From Canna indica (Eukaryota > Streptophyta > Magnoliopsida > Zingiberales > Cannaceae): a stretch of DNA of 64,000 bases. Where the stretch lies: positions 93,087,501 to 93,151,500 of the forward strand of contig CP136890.1 of assembly GCA_034359265.1 (NCBI GenBank), in the 5' to 3' direction. The position numbers and the translations under genes are program-made. The notes beneath the pieces are model-generated. The model was not told the origin of the DNA and did not search any database. It saw only the letters and a list, made by a program, of their open reading frames with translations. Of this stretch, positions 47,285 through 59,372 are shown one piece after another (within the stretch, counting starts at the first letter, position 1; every line of letters begins with the position of its first letter).

Positions 47285-48281
47285 TTATAGTTTTTTATTC
47301 TGAAATTATTTAGTTTTTTATGCTAAAATTGTATAGTTTTTTATGCTGAAATTGTAGAGTTTTTGATGCTGAAATTTCTTATGTTTTTTATGCTGAAATC
47401 TCATGTAATATATTGATGAAATTTTATTTAACATGATGCTGAAATTTTATACAATGTGATGCTGAGATTACACATAATTGGATGTAAATTTTTCTGTGAT
47501 TAGATGCTAGAATTTCATATGGTTGAAGCTAAAATGACACCTATAATTGATGTAGAAACGTCATGTGTTGGAAACTTAGTCATGTTCATGCTGAATTGAC
47601 TTTGTTGTTTGGGTTCTTAGTTCAATGCAAAAAATATTGAAATAACCTATCGATCTTCATGTACAACATATTTTGGAAACATAAAAGATACTTTGGTGAC
47701 CTGAACAATAATGTGTGGGTAGGAAATAGATGATTACAGTAGGCTAGTATGGTGGAAACTTTCGTTGTGTGTGTTAATTGAGCCGGGTTGCAGGCCCGGT
47801 ACGATATTTCCTAACTCGTCGTAAGTACTAGAGATTTTAACCTGGTATTAGTGGTAAAGTGGGCTTTTTCATGTTGACATAAGGGTATAGCCCTCAAGTG
47901 GATAAGTGGAAAAATCTAGACGTAGAATGCTTGAGGTTTGGTTGCGGACCAATGTTTCGTGTGATATGGGAAAGAGGGAAAACTTAGGAGTTTGGTATTC
48001 CACTAAGTTGAAAGAATGGGCCTCGTGGGTCTGAGTGGTGTGCATGGCACACAAGACATTATTGGGCCTCTATGGGCCGAGTCGTGCACATGACACACAA
48101 GACATTATTGGGCCTCAATGAGCCGAGTGGTGCGCTACGGGCATGAGGTACTATAGGGCCGAACAGGCCGAGTGGTGTGTTTCGCACATGAGACGATATT
48201 GGGACGGATAAGCCGAGTTGTGCGCTTCGCGCACAGGGTGATTATGGGCCGAGTGGTACGCTTAGCGTACGAGTGATCATG
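47285..48281 (+). other. continuation of the gypsy-like LTR, with simple repeats
   Basis: After the copia-like LTR there is a run of degenerate TTTTTTATGCTGAAATT units (47285-47500). From about 47985 to 48281 there are about five 50-60-bp units with GGGCC(G/T)AG(T)GGT and a palindromic GTGCGC..GCGCAC-type core. No gene. Confidence 0.55.
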
Positions 48282-48901
48282 CACTACAACAAATTGGATT
48301 TTTTTTATAACGTTTAACAATAGCGTTTTACCTGAACGCTATGTTAAATAGTGGTAAAAGCCTAAAATTCCATTCCCTCTCCACCTCCTTCTCTCGCTCA
48401 TCTCTTTTGCCAACTTTTTTATGCGTAAAAATTTTTCTTCTCCGCGCCCTTCTCCGCCTCATTTCCCCCTAATTTTTTGTAGCCAACCAAAACCCACCCC
48501 TTCCCATTTTTTTAGCCGACCACGAAACCACGCCACGCTCTCCACCTCCGACCTCTTCTTCCCCTGCCGCTGCCGCTGCCTTCCTCGTCCTCCTTCCTTT
48601 GCCTTTGTGACCTACATGAAGAAGAAGACATCGATGCATATCTGGTTCTTCATCAACGATGACGAGGTCACTTGCATCCGATCCAACATCATTGCCCGAG
48701 TGCTTCCTCCATCTCTGTGATCTCCTCCTTGAGCAACAATCCTTTCTTTGCCTCATCGGGCATTCGCAATTGCATTCCCTGAAACGTCTTTGTAATATCC
48801 CTACATAAGATAGCGTGCAATTTGACAGCGTTCCAGATAATGTTATACACTACCTATGATAGTGTTCAAAATATGCTATTAAATACGATTATTATTTAGT
48901 G
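48282..48901. mobile_element. 620-bp non-autonomous CACTA element
   Basis: It begins CACTACAACAAATTGG and ends ...ATTTAGTG (minus strand CACTAAATAATAATCG). The 3-bp TSD ATG is exact (48279-48281 and 48902-48904). AACGCTAT-like words recur near both ends as subterminal repeats. The 99-codon frame inside (48421-48720) is C/T-rich and may be a captured gene fragment, but I recognise nothing. Confidence 0.75.
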
Positions 48902-49567
48902 ATGGGTCGGAGGGCCTTCCCGATCAAGTTGGGATACTGATTCTAGAGGGCCTTCCTAGATCAGTGAGCCCAAGTTGGGAGTTTAGCTAGGGGTGATAAG
49001 TCTAGTAAATACTCCATAGATAAGGGTTGGACATTTAGAGGACAAACTCTTACAGAATCGGATCAAGATATGTTACTTGTTTATTTAATTTAGCATCTGA
49101 ACTCACTTAATAAATTACATTACTGATTTAACTGGCTTCCACTTGGTGAAGCATGGGCGACCACTCACTGAGTTTCAAACTCACTCTTATTGTTGTGTTT
49201 GTTTTGCATAGCGTGATCGCTGAGGTACGACACAACTAATGACGACAGACTTCGATAGCAATATCATGAGCTAATTGACTTAGTCAAGTCGAGTCATGTT
49301 GAAAACTGAGTTTCTTTAAGACATTTGATGTGTTAGAGTTGTAGACCTTATTTTTTTAATCTTCTTAGAACCTGCCTGCTTGCTAGTGCACTTGTCTTGT
49401 GGTTTATTTGGATCTGGTGTTGAGATATTGCCAACTACTTAAATTTTTGACATAGAACTTAAATTTCCAGATGTTGGTGCATTTATTATCTGAGTGTTTG
49501 GTTTAGGCTTCGAGATGCTTGACTGCACTCTGGTCGGTCACGTGGTCCAGTTTTTTAGGGCGTGACA

Positions 49568-50098
49568 CATTCGCTATGTTCTTCATCGGTGTGAGAGTTG
49601 AGATATTTGTTGTTGAGAGTCATTTGGATTGATATCAATCGTCTCCGACTACACCCATCATGTCGGTGGTTGGTCGTGTGTCAGCACCACTAAGACAGGT
49701 CGACCACGTGACAACAAGTTTAGTTTACACGTTCACGATTGTCCTCATTGTGGAGGTTTCAACGACAATCCTCCCAAGGGTTCACCTATGGAAACCTTAT
49801 TGCACATTCTCTTTCCTCTAAATGATAAGGTTCAATGGACTTTTGAAAAATGTCGTGAGTGACAAATTGCACTCGTCGCCTCGATACAAACACTTCATCG
49901 AACTAGATTGTGATTTTTTTAATTATAGCACTAATTTATATTTTTGGCAATCTCTAAAATGACTAAAAAATAAAGGCAATAATTTAAACCAAAAATACTA
50001 TAGAGATTCTCCAAAATAAATTCATGATATACTTAACAAATAGAAATCCACCCCTATTAGCGTGAGATGAGTCCACCACTCACCTTCTCTTTTAACTC
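49568..50098. other. spacer with a 77-codon open frame
   Basis: The frame 49629-49862 contains CPHCGG and a charged tail. It has no start context, homologue or neighbour that supports a gene. Confidence 0.3.
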
Positions 50099-50101
50099 TT
50101 A

Positions 50102-50433
50102 GGTTATGTTTGCTTTGCAGAATATGATTTAGATGAGATAAGATTTAATAGGGATAAGAGTGGCATAGAAATTCAAGAGGATTTCTTGATATCATATCCT
50201 ATTTGTTTTGGCATAGGATAAGAAGCATGGATATGATATGAAAATTCATATCATATGAATTTGAGCCCTAAATTCATTTCCTCCCTAGGATTTCTAAATC
50301 GGGCCAACGATATATTTGGACCAAAATAAATCCACCGAATATTCAGTCTGATTCTTATCCATTGTTGCAGCAAATAATGAATTGAATTTTAAAATCCAAT
50401 CCACATCCTAAATTCATCAAAGCAAACGAGGCC
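50102..50433. mobile_element. Tourist-like MITE (PIF/Harbinger)
   Basis: 332 bp. The left end is GGTTATGTTTGCTTTG; the right end on the minus strand is GGCCTCGTTTGCTTTG. The TSD TTA is exact (50099-50101 and 50434-50436). Confidence 0.85.
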
Positions 50434-50740
50434 TTAGTGACTTGACCATCAGATAGTGCTCCCGAGGGTTCAAATCGCACATTGAAACTTTTGTAGGTGT
50501 TGATTGGACTCTACACCGACTCAATTTGTATCTATAGTCGTTAGACGACCCAATTATAGAAACAGACTTGATCAACCATGCACCTTAGCTAAATATTTAC
50601 AACTAATCTATAAGCAAAAGTAAAATATGAGTATTTAAGTTCTACGGTGAAATAGGTAACTAGAGACTATTTAAAAATATGAATGACTAAATATCGTAAA
50701 AGATTAACTAATGATTAATTTTATATGAGTGACATAACTA

Positions 50741-51526
50741 AGGGTTAATTTCGTTTGTACCCATATTTTTTTGACCCATAAAGTTTAAAAGTCTCATTTT
50801 GACGTTCAAAGTTTATTTTAATTTTACTTTGTTCCTAAAGATTAAAAAATCTCATTTTGGTTACTCAATTTTGTTTTGATTCTCATTTTAATTATTACAA
50901 TTTGAAAAACAATAACTTTGACCCATTAGTTTTTTTTTACTGTATTTTTATTCATAAATCACTAACCAGTTAATGTCATCCCAATATTAAATGAAACCTA
51001 ACATATCTTTAGTCTTTTATACATTGATTGTTATACTTAATGAACTCTATTTGTGTGTTAGTGACGGTTACGTTTTGTGCTCCTCCCATTTAATCTATAT
51101 TGAGAATATATTAAATATTGTAATAGTTAATAAGATTTGATGAGTGCTATTATTAATTTTAACTTTAAATATTTTAATTAGATCAATTATTTAGGTAGAT
51201 CGATCATTAAGCAAATTGTGACATATCAATATTTTCTTGGCAAGGATAATGTTCTTTTTTTCTTAACATTAAATCACATAAATTTTTATAAACCTTGTCC
51301 ATTAGCGAAGAATAAATTAATTATTATCTTATTTAAAAAAGTTTTATTCTAATTGATTGATGAAAATAATGAAACTTTTTGCTTTAATTTTTAATCGATT
51401 AATTAATTAATTGAGCATTAAAAAAGTATATATATTTTCAAACTTTAGAAGCCAAATTAAAATTAAAATAAAATTTACAGACTAAAACATAACTTTCTAA
51501 AATATGGACTAAAATCAAATTAACCC
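50741..51526. mobile_element. MULE-like inverted-repeat MITE
   Basis: The left arm AGGGTTAATTT is mirrored at the right (GGGTTAATTTG on the minus strand), and both arms continue with TT(T/A)(A/G)AA-rich matching segments. The 9-bp flanks ACATAACTA (50732-50740) and ACATGACTA (51527-51535) match at 8 of 9, the size expected for Mutator-like elements. Confidence 0.7.
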
Positions 51527-51727
51527 ACATGACTAATGTTCTAACGTTGAAAACTTGAAACTACCGACTAATTGTCACGAAGGAGGATCAAAACTAATTT
51601 TACCATTATTTATCTAATACAAATTATAGGGCACAGTAGTATTAGATTTTATTGTATTTTCGAGTTACCATTTTTTGAATTAACTTTGATCAAGACCTAT
51701 ATATTGCAATTGATAATCAACTAGTTT

Positions 51728-52128
51728 TTTTTGCTATCGAACTATTAATAATAGAGTAAAAATATTTTTAAATTTTTCTTTAATTAATTTTTATCATTAA
51801 ATAAATAAAAAAATTGAAAAATATTTTTGAATTATTAGAAATGAATAAAAATATTCTTAAACTTTTTTTTGATAGATTTTTTACTTTTAGATAAATAAAA
51901 AAAATATCAGTATTTTTATCCATGTCTAAAGGTAGAAATAATTTTTAATCATTTTTGTTTGTCTAAAAGTAAAAAATTTATCAAGACAAGTTTATAAATA
52001 TTTTTACTCATTTCTAATAGTTCGAAGATATTTTTCAACTATTTTTATTTATTTAAAAATAAAAATTAATCAAAGAAGAGTTTAAAAATATTTTTATCAT
52101 ATTTTCAATGATTTGATAGCAAAAATTA
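51728..52128. repeat. AT-rich palindromic MITE-like repeat
   Basis: TTTTTGCTATCGAACTATTA at the left is matched by TTTTTGCTATCAAATCATTG on the minus strand at the right. The inverted similarity (AAAAATATTTTTAAA...) covers at least 65 bp per arm. The interior repeats ATTTTTACTTTTA/TAAAAGTAAAAA words, so the whole may fold as a hairpin. Confidence 0.65.
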
Positions 52129-52623
52129 TTCTTAACCCCTCTAGAAATATAGCATACCTAGCTTTTGTATATCCAAACATCAAATAAAATTGAGAATTGA
52201 ATCTCAAGTTCTTTTATTTTCTCCAGAGTAGTTGTTTAAGAAAAATTGAAAGGCAAATTAATTAATATTGAGCTCGTGCAGTTCGTAGGAAAACAGCTAA
52301 GCGTTAAATCAAACCAAACAAATATTAAAAAATGTCATAGATCTATTGAAGTATTTATTAAATAGATGACAAGTATATTCCCATGATAGCAGAAAATATT
52401 TATTTTTATTCCTCCTCTATCGATGATTCTTGTAGTATATATTTATTACATTATATAATATATTAGATATAATATTTTTAGTAATATAAAAAGGTAAATT
52501 ACACTGATCTCATTTGAGATTCAGCGAAATTACATTGACATCCCCTATATTTATCCAGGTAACACTGACCTCCCTTGCAGCTAACGGTATTAAATGAAGT
52601 TCGTTAGTAATGTGATTTCTCCC
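52129..52623. other. spacer with partial MITE-like sequence
   Basis: 52490-52620 (TTACACTGATCTCATTTGAG ... GTGATTTCTCCC) looks like half of a palindromic MITE of the 'no more than cDNA-less' foldback kind seen elsewhere in the window, but the partner arm is missing. No gene. Confidence 0.35.
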
Positions 52624-53136
52624 TATTATAATTAAAATTTTGATTAAATTTATTTTAGTTTTGTAGCAGGAATGCGTGGAGTTAAATTAAGCGAGTTAGC
52701 AGAGTTTCGATGTGAAATTTGGTAAGTGTTAGCTTGGGAAAAAAATTAGAATTTTTTTATATTTGTTGTTTCTGCAATTTGGCATGTCACGGTGAAAGTA
52801 GACCCCGAGATAAGTTCAACAATTCGATCAGAACTCGAATTAGATTTAAAATGAATCTATAGCGGATTTTATTAGTCGGGTTATGAGCGAGGGGTAAATT
52901 AGTAAATTGATGAGGCATTAAACCCCAAAATTTATAAGTACCTGGGATGTACGGCTAGGGCGCCGCACAGCATTCGAGAGGCAAGAGAGGCAGCGGCGAC
53001 TTGGGGCGAAGAAGGTGGACAGTGGCCGAAATTTGTCGAGCTCGTGGGAGACGATCGTTGGGGAATTTTAATAGCTTCACTTCCCTTCCATTCTCTTCAA
53101 ATTGTGAGTAGTTACTCTTCCTCCTTGTTCCTTAAT

Positions 53137-55181
53137 AGGGGTGGAAATAGGTCAGGTGACTTGTTAGGGGTCTATCGCATGGTCTGGTCTGTTTAAAAAA
53201 TATATATCAAAGCTTTGAAATAGATCTATTTTCCTTATCAGACTAGGCTCATGCTCAATTTAAAGCCTATTGAGTCGAACAGACCAGCCTGGGCCTATTA
53301 AGTTGGTGTGTGGGTATATATATATATATATTACATTAAAATTATTTTAATGTAATAACTAATATTATTTTAATTTAATAAAACACAGGTCACAGCAGGT
53401 CAAACCAAAATTTTATATTTGAAGTAGATTTTAGGAAAAATTAATTAAAATGGTCCGAACTTTGACGTTTTTAACAAATATAACTCATTCTTTTATTTGA
53501 AACAAATATATATTCCAACTTTTAAAATTATAACAATTATAGACTCTCGTTAGATCTTTGTTTATTTACCCGTTATGTGCTGACGTGGAATGCCACGTCA
53601 GGACATAAAAATTATTTTTTAAATTCGGGATGTCACGTCATCATTAATCCTACATGGTATATTCTTTTTAAAAAAAATAGAGAAAATTAATGAAAATGAC
53701 CCGAACTTTGACATTTTTAACAAATATGACCCATTTTTTTTATTTGAAACAAATATGTATTCCAACTTTTGAAATTATAATAATTATAGACTCTCGTTAG
53801 ATCTCTGTTTATTTACCTGAACTAAAACTAATCCACATCACCGCCACAACTTAAAAACTTCAAACCTAATATCCGACCAAATTAAAAAACTAAAACCTAC
53901 CGCCCACTCGACTCGACACCCTCGACAAATCCCTTGACAAAGGTGTTCTTGTCGCCAACACATCACCTCGATTGGTCTCGCCTCACGTCACTTATTGTCG
54001 CCGGCATATACTTATTGTCGTCTCTAATATCAGTATACATATCAGTATACTGATGCTGATATTTAATTAAACGAACTGATATCAAAGAATTGATATAACA
54101 ATGCATTCAAGGTAAAATATACCGGAGAGGAAGCTGGCGATGTATCTCGTCGTGTAGGTAAAATAGTCCTTCGCTGTCGATTTGATCTACGAACCATGGT
54201 ATGTAGTTAGATTGATATCTAGGTTTAGGGTTCGGGCGATAAGCTTTGGTGACATAAATTAGGTATCTCGGGCCTGCAAGAAAGGTTAGGCAAAAGATTA
54301 CCTTTGGGGTGAGGCGCCGACGATAATAGGCAACGTGAGGCGAGACTAGTCGAGGAGAGGCACCGGTGACAATGGCAGGCGACGTGAGGCGCCGGTGACA
54401 GGAACACCTTCGTCAAGGGATTTGTTGAGGGTGTCGAGTCGAGTGGGCGGCAGGTTTTAGAATTTTAATTTGGTCGGATATTAGGTTTGAAGTTTTTAAG
54501 TTGTGGTGGTGACGTGGATTAGTTTTAGTTTTTTAATATTTTTTAAAAAAATTCTGCCACGTAGCATTAATGATGACGTGACATCCTGAATTGAAAAAAT
54601 AATTTTTATGTGCTATCGTGGCGTTCCACGTCAACACATAACGGGTAAATAAACAGAGATCTAACGAGAGTCTATAATTGTTATAATTTCAAAAGTTGGA
54701 ATACATATTTATTTCTAATAAAAGAATGGACCATATTAGTTAAAAACGTTAAAGTTCGGACTATTTTCATTAAATTTCTCTATTTTTTTTTAAAAAATTG
54801 CCACATAGGATTAATGATGACGTTGCAACCCGGATTTTAAAAATAATTTTTATGTGCTGACGTGGTAATCCACGTCAGCACATAACGGGTAAATAAACAG
54901 ATATCTAATGAGAGTCTATAATTGTTATAATTTTAAAAGTTGGAATATATATTTGTTTCAAATAAAAGAATGGACCATATTTGTTAAAAACGTCAAAGTT
55001 CGGGTCATTTTCATCAATTTTCCCTAGATTTTATAAAAAGTTTTATATTGGAAGCAGACTTCATAAACAGGCCTCATGCCAAAATTTAAGCCTATAACAT
55101 GCCACAGGCCAGGCCCAGACCAATTTTCTACTATATAGGCCTGGCCTGTTAAGGCGAAAGCCTGGCCTATTTTCACCCCTA
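53137..55181. mobile_element. MULE-like element with 9-bp TSD
   Basis: Ends AGGGGTGGAAATAGG and, on the minus strand, TAGGGGTGAAAATAGG are flanked by an exact 9-bp duplication TTCCTTAAT (53128-53136 and 55182-55190). The subterminal parts (GGCCTATT, GCCTGGCC, CAGGTC) are inverted copies. No transposase frame is present. It carries a 1.6-kb foldback inside. Confidence 0.85.
53434..55025. mobile_element. multi-shelled foldback element nested in the MULE
   Basis: Outer arms (about 53434-53670 and 54785-55025) share GAACTTTGACGTTTTTAACA and TAGACTCTCGTTAGATCT-type segments in inverted order. A second, inner pair (about 53680-53830 and 54590-54783) repeats the same arm sequence, so an element of one family appears inserted in its own kind. 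A third pair (CACCCTCGAC..CCACTCGACTCGACACC near 53900 with 54430) closes the loop. AGATTTT flanks both outer ends. Confidence 0.75.
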
Positions 55182-55559
55182 TTCCTTAATTCAAGTCGTC
55201 GCCCCTCCCCTCAAAAATTTCTTGATATGTTTTCTTTTCTGATGAAATGACTAGACTTTGATTGATTCGTGGATTTCTTAGCGTCGCCATATTCACTGCT
55301 AAGAATGCTTGAGATTTGAGGTGTGACCACATGGTCTGGTCGAGTGTTTTGGGAGTGTGTCGCCCTCTTCTTTGAGGATTTTTTTTCTCTATGAACTCTT
55401 TTGCGATTTCTTCGTTAATGTTTAATATTGGACCCTACATTATCATGGTGTAATTCTTGTATGAAACTTGTTTCCTTTTTCTTTGATTTATATTGCCGAT
55501 AGTATACTGTCGGGGTGGGGTTGCCGCCACCCTTTTTTCCCCCTCTTGTTGATGATTTT
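55182..55559. other. gypsy-like LTR segment between nested elements
   Basis: Plain LTR sequence (GATTCGTGGATTTCTTAGCG, TGTGACCACATGGTCTGGTC) with no gene. Confidence 0.4.
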
Positions 55560-56265
55560 GGGATAATTACTTGAATATATCCTGAACTATGCACATTACT
55601 AGAATAACAAGCATCAACAACAGCTACATCCGTTGTTGAACAGTTGCTGAAAGCCATCAACAACGGCCTAGCCCGTTGCAACGCAGCCGTGGCAAAAAAT
55701 TATGTTGTTGATATCTTAGCAACGGATCAGCAAACAGTCGCAGCAGCCGTTGCTAATAACATTATCAGCAACGATTCTGCCACGACTGCGGGGCTGTTGT
55801 AGATATGTACATCAGCAACGGCCCGGTGGCCGTGGCAAGGCCGTTAGTGAAAGTCTGTTGCTAAGCCGTTGTTGTAGGTCATCAGCAACGGCTTTAAGGT
55901 TACGGCCCAGAAAATACGAAACACTTTCAGTAACGGCTTTCCCACGGACAACCGTGGGAAAGCCGTTGATGATAATGTTAATCTGTAACTGAAAAGTTTT
56001 AAAATTTCTAATTTCCATTAATTAATACATTGATACATTTAACTTGATACATAACTCACACACGCATAAATACATTAATACACTCATATATAACATACAC
56101 ATCACAGATACACCCAGATATACATCAAAATAATTATACTTATGTGTATAATTATCCACAATCATATAAAAACTACTCAAATTCAAAACTATCGTATCAA
56201 TATATAAACAAAATAAGTTAATCAAGTAGTATCCAAATAACAAAGTCAATATCCAAACAAAATAA

Positions 56266-57470
56266 TAAACCTCGCGACGACTGTGGAGGAAGGTCTGTAT
56301 CATAATATGGCGGGGTTTGAAGTGCTTGGATGTACATTGGCGTGGACTGGCTCGAGGACGATGGATCTGATGATGTCAAAGGGATGCCTACTCTGGTATA
56401 AGCTGAGATGTTCCATAGCATAGCATGCATCTCCACCATCATCTCACTCTGACGCGCGATCGTTTCCTCCAATGTCCTTATCCTGCTCTGATCATAATTA
56501 GTCCTGGAGATGTACGACCGCTCACCAGCAACCGGAGGGGTCGGTGCCCCAAGTGGCCCGAGCACGGCTCGCGCATGACCACTGTTTGCAAAGCCATATA
56601 CACGGTTGTGGTCTCAGCCACCTGCAGCCTCGACCCACGCTCCTGCGTCAAAGTCCTCGGGGGTGTCCCCACGCTGCATCACCGTCTGAGTATAGGTCTC
56701 CTACTCGAGTTTGATTTTTTGTTTCATATTTTTCCTAAATATTAAATTATAAATAAATAATGAATAATTTAAACAAATATACTTACCATAATGATTACAG
56801 CACGGGTGTCGATGTACTCCCCCATCCCATGTCCTCGACGGTGAGTCCGCTCAAACACCTCCATCGAGGAGGATCGCTGGACTGTCCCGTCGTCCATCAC
56901 CGTCGTCTACATTTACAAAACAAATACATTATTTATTACACAGAGTAACAAATAAAATACATAATTGAATTTAAGGTATAATACTTACCATACGACGACC
57001 GTGCACTACAAATGATATTGAGCCGCCAGTGTGACGCGCTCCTCTCCCGGACATGCGGTTTCTAGTCGCAGTCCTAGAAATCTTCTACCATCGATCCGTC
57101 GACCATAACGCCACGAGCTAATCCCATATATCCGGAGTAATCCAATCGGGGTCGTATCCCCGAGTCTCTGCGATGTTTGTGGTCCCAGCTCGGGCCATCA
57201 CCTGGGACCAAGCCTGCCCCAGCTGGCCATTGTAAATGAAGGAACTCTGGTCCTCAACCCATGTATAGCGAGCCTGCAAAATAATAATATCAGTACCAAT
57301 ATTAATCATTATGTATAAAAATAAATAAATTAATATGTGCCTCAAACTCGCGCCATAGCATGTCGACATGCTCACTGGGTACGTGAGACCACGTGGGCCA
57401 TGCCCCATGCATGTATCGTCGGATCGTAGAAGATTTGATCCTCGACTCATCCTCCTACTCGTACCTGCAC
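56266..57470 (-). pseudogene. transposase_24 (Ptta/En/Spm family) gene of CACTA 2, degraded
   Basis: Read on the minus strand, exon-like pieces give: YDPDWITPDIWD, stop, LVALWSTDRW, stop, then NRMSGRGARHTGGSISF (57273-56992); an MEVFERTHRRG..EYIDTRA segment (about 56912-56790); and ETYTQTVMQRG, VYGFANSGHARAVLGPLGAP with a coiled-coil tail RTLEETIARQSEMMVEMHAM (about 56702-56266). This is the order of transposase_24 accessory proteins: W..HTGGS, then VF.RTH, then a helical tail. At least three in-frame stops (two TAG around 57115-57085, one TGA after EAAGG) kill it. Introns have GTAAGT donors. The protein normally binds CACTA subterminal repeats. Confidence 0.75.
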
Positions 57471-57699
57471 AACAAAAATAAAGTTCAATATTATATTATG
57501 ATATAATGAATTTGTAATAATTCATAATTCATGATATATTACCGCTCCTCAATCACACTAATGAGTCTACGTGACTCTGTGACTGGCGGAGGCTGCCACC
57601 TGTTCGGCCCGCGTGGCCGCCTGCGTCTCGATGAACTAGCCTCAGCGACATGAGGATCAATGACAGAAGTATCATCGGCAGGAGGATCAGCAACAGGAG

Positions 57700-59372
57700 T
57701 GTTGGATGAAATGGCACACTAGAGGGGGGTGAATAGTATGTTATCTAATCTTGTCGCCTAATTTTGGTTTTTAATCGTTTGTTAAATTATTTAGGTAAAT
57801 CGTAATTTATTGATTAGATGCGGAAGCATAAATAAACCAATTAAGCACAAACAAAGAAAATAATGCTAACATAGAGATTTATAGTACTTCGGCCCCAATG
57901 CCTACTCCACTACCTAAGCACCCCGCTTAGGATTTCCAAACTAAGTTCACTAGATTGAATTGATTATCTTACACAGAGGACTTTAACTCGAAGAGTCTCA
58001 CTTTCAACCTAAGGCATTTTCACACCCGAAAGTCTCCGTCTTCTTATCGAGAGCACTCTTCCACCTCAACCCTAAGGGACAAATCAACTAATCCTAGTAA
58101 AATACGATTACACAAGTGACTTTACACCTTCTACACCAAGGATATCATTCACACACAAGACCTAACACATGGTCTTCTACAAACTCAAATACAAAGAAGT
58201 AAACAAGGAAATATACCAGTAATGGAGCAAAAATTACAATAATACAAATACTTAGCTCCAACACAATGAATTCTAGCTCCTCTTGATGCCTTGATGATGA
58301 ATCAAATCAAGCTTGAAGGCAAACTAAAGGATTGAAAGATCAAACTATGATTTCTCTAAAAAATAGCTCAATGAAAGCTTGAAATTGATCAATGATGGCT
58401 CAATGAAGGTTAAGAATGATCAAAAGTGTCTAATGAAGGCTTAGGCTTGGGTATTTATAGAGCCAAGAAGAAATGGAATGGAACAGCCGGCTCAACCGAC
58501 TGATCGACCGCCCAGCGACCGCTGGCTTTCTGCGCCTTAATCGCATTGTTCGATCGACCAATGGGTTGACCGAATGAGTCACGATTTTTGCGATCCGCAA
58601 TTGGATCGACCGACGCATGCACTGCCAATTTTTGGCCGCATTTGGTCGACTGACCGGTCAGTCAACTGATATTGGGCAGACTGCATTGGTTTTTTTTTTG
58701 CTTTGTTTGCTCGATTGGGTTCCATCTTCGCTAAGCTTACTTATATAACATTTATTAACTTTAAAGTTAATAACTTTAAAACATAAATGTTATATAAGGA
58801 TTGCCCCCATTTGAATTCAATAAAAATATTTAAAAAATCAAAATCCTTAAGAATCAAAATCTAGTTTTTGGGGTCTAGTACAAATTTTTTGAAAACATAA
58901 ATTTCCTAATCTCCCGGGTCAAATATGGGTGTGCTAAAGGCTTCCAAAAATTCCTTTAAAATACCTCATTATCTAGTTTTGACCCAAGGAACAATTATCG
59001 CTATTTTTTATGTCAAGTAAATATCTAGGACATATAGCCTTCCAAGGAGCTCCCTAGGCTTAGTGAATTTCAGGGCGATTCCGGGTTTTCATGTTTTGAG
59101 AGTTTGGGATTGGTTTTTGGGTTCTTATGCATTATCATGAGGATTTACAACATAAATTAGACACCCTAAACCTAAACTCTAACTTTTCAAAGAATCCCGA
59201 GCGCGTCGACCAATGTCCTTCCGATTTTTCGATTTCTCCGATATTTTCGATCATGGACGTCGTGCGCTAACCGATATGGAATCTAAAAATAACTCTTCAT
59301 GAAATCATTAGTTCCATATTTATTATCATCAAAATTGAGATTAAGACCAAGGTTGAAAACCTTAAGCCAACG
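57700..59372 (-). mobile_element. copia-like (SIRE-type?) solo LTR, copy B
   Basis: Plus-strand ends TGTTGGATGAAAT and TTAAGCCAACG are flanked by an exact 5-bp TSD AGGAG (57695-57699 and 59373-59377). In its own orientation it reads CGTTGGCTTAAGG ... CATCCAACA, the same family as 45524-47284, with the first T changed to C. There are no internal domains, so it is a solo LTR left by LTR-LTR recombination. Confidence 0.85.

Larger units (their letters stand above)
44611..49567 (+). mobile_element. Ty3/gypsy-like solo LTR with nested insertions
   Basis: It begins TGTAATACCC and ends GGGCGTGACA, with an exact 5-bp TSD CATTC (44606-44610 and 49568-49572). Removing the nested copia-like LTR and the small CACTA leaves about 2.58 kb. 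The segment CACTCACTGAGTTTCAAACT near 49164 resembles a block I associate with long LTRs of plant Del/Tekay chromoviruses. No PBS, PPT pair or pol motif was seen, which suggests a solo LTR. Confidence 0.7.
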
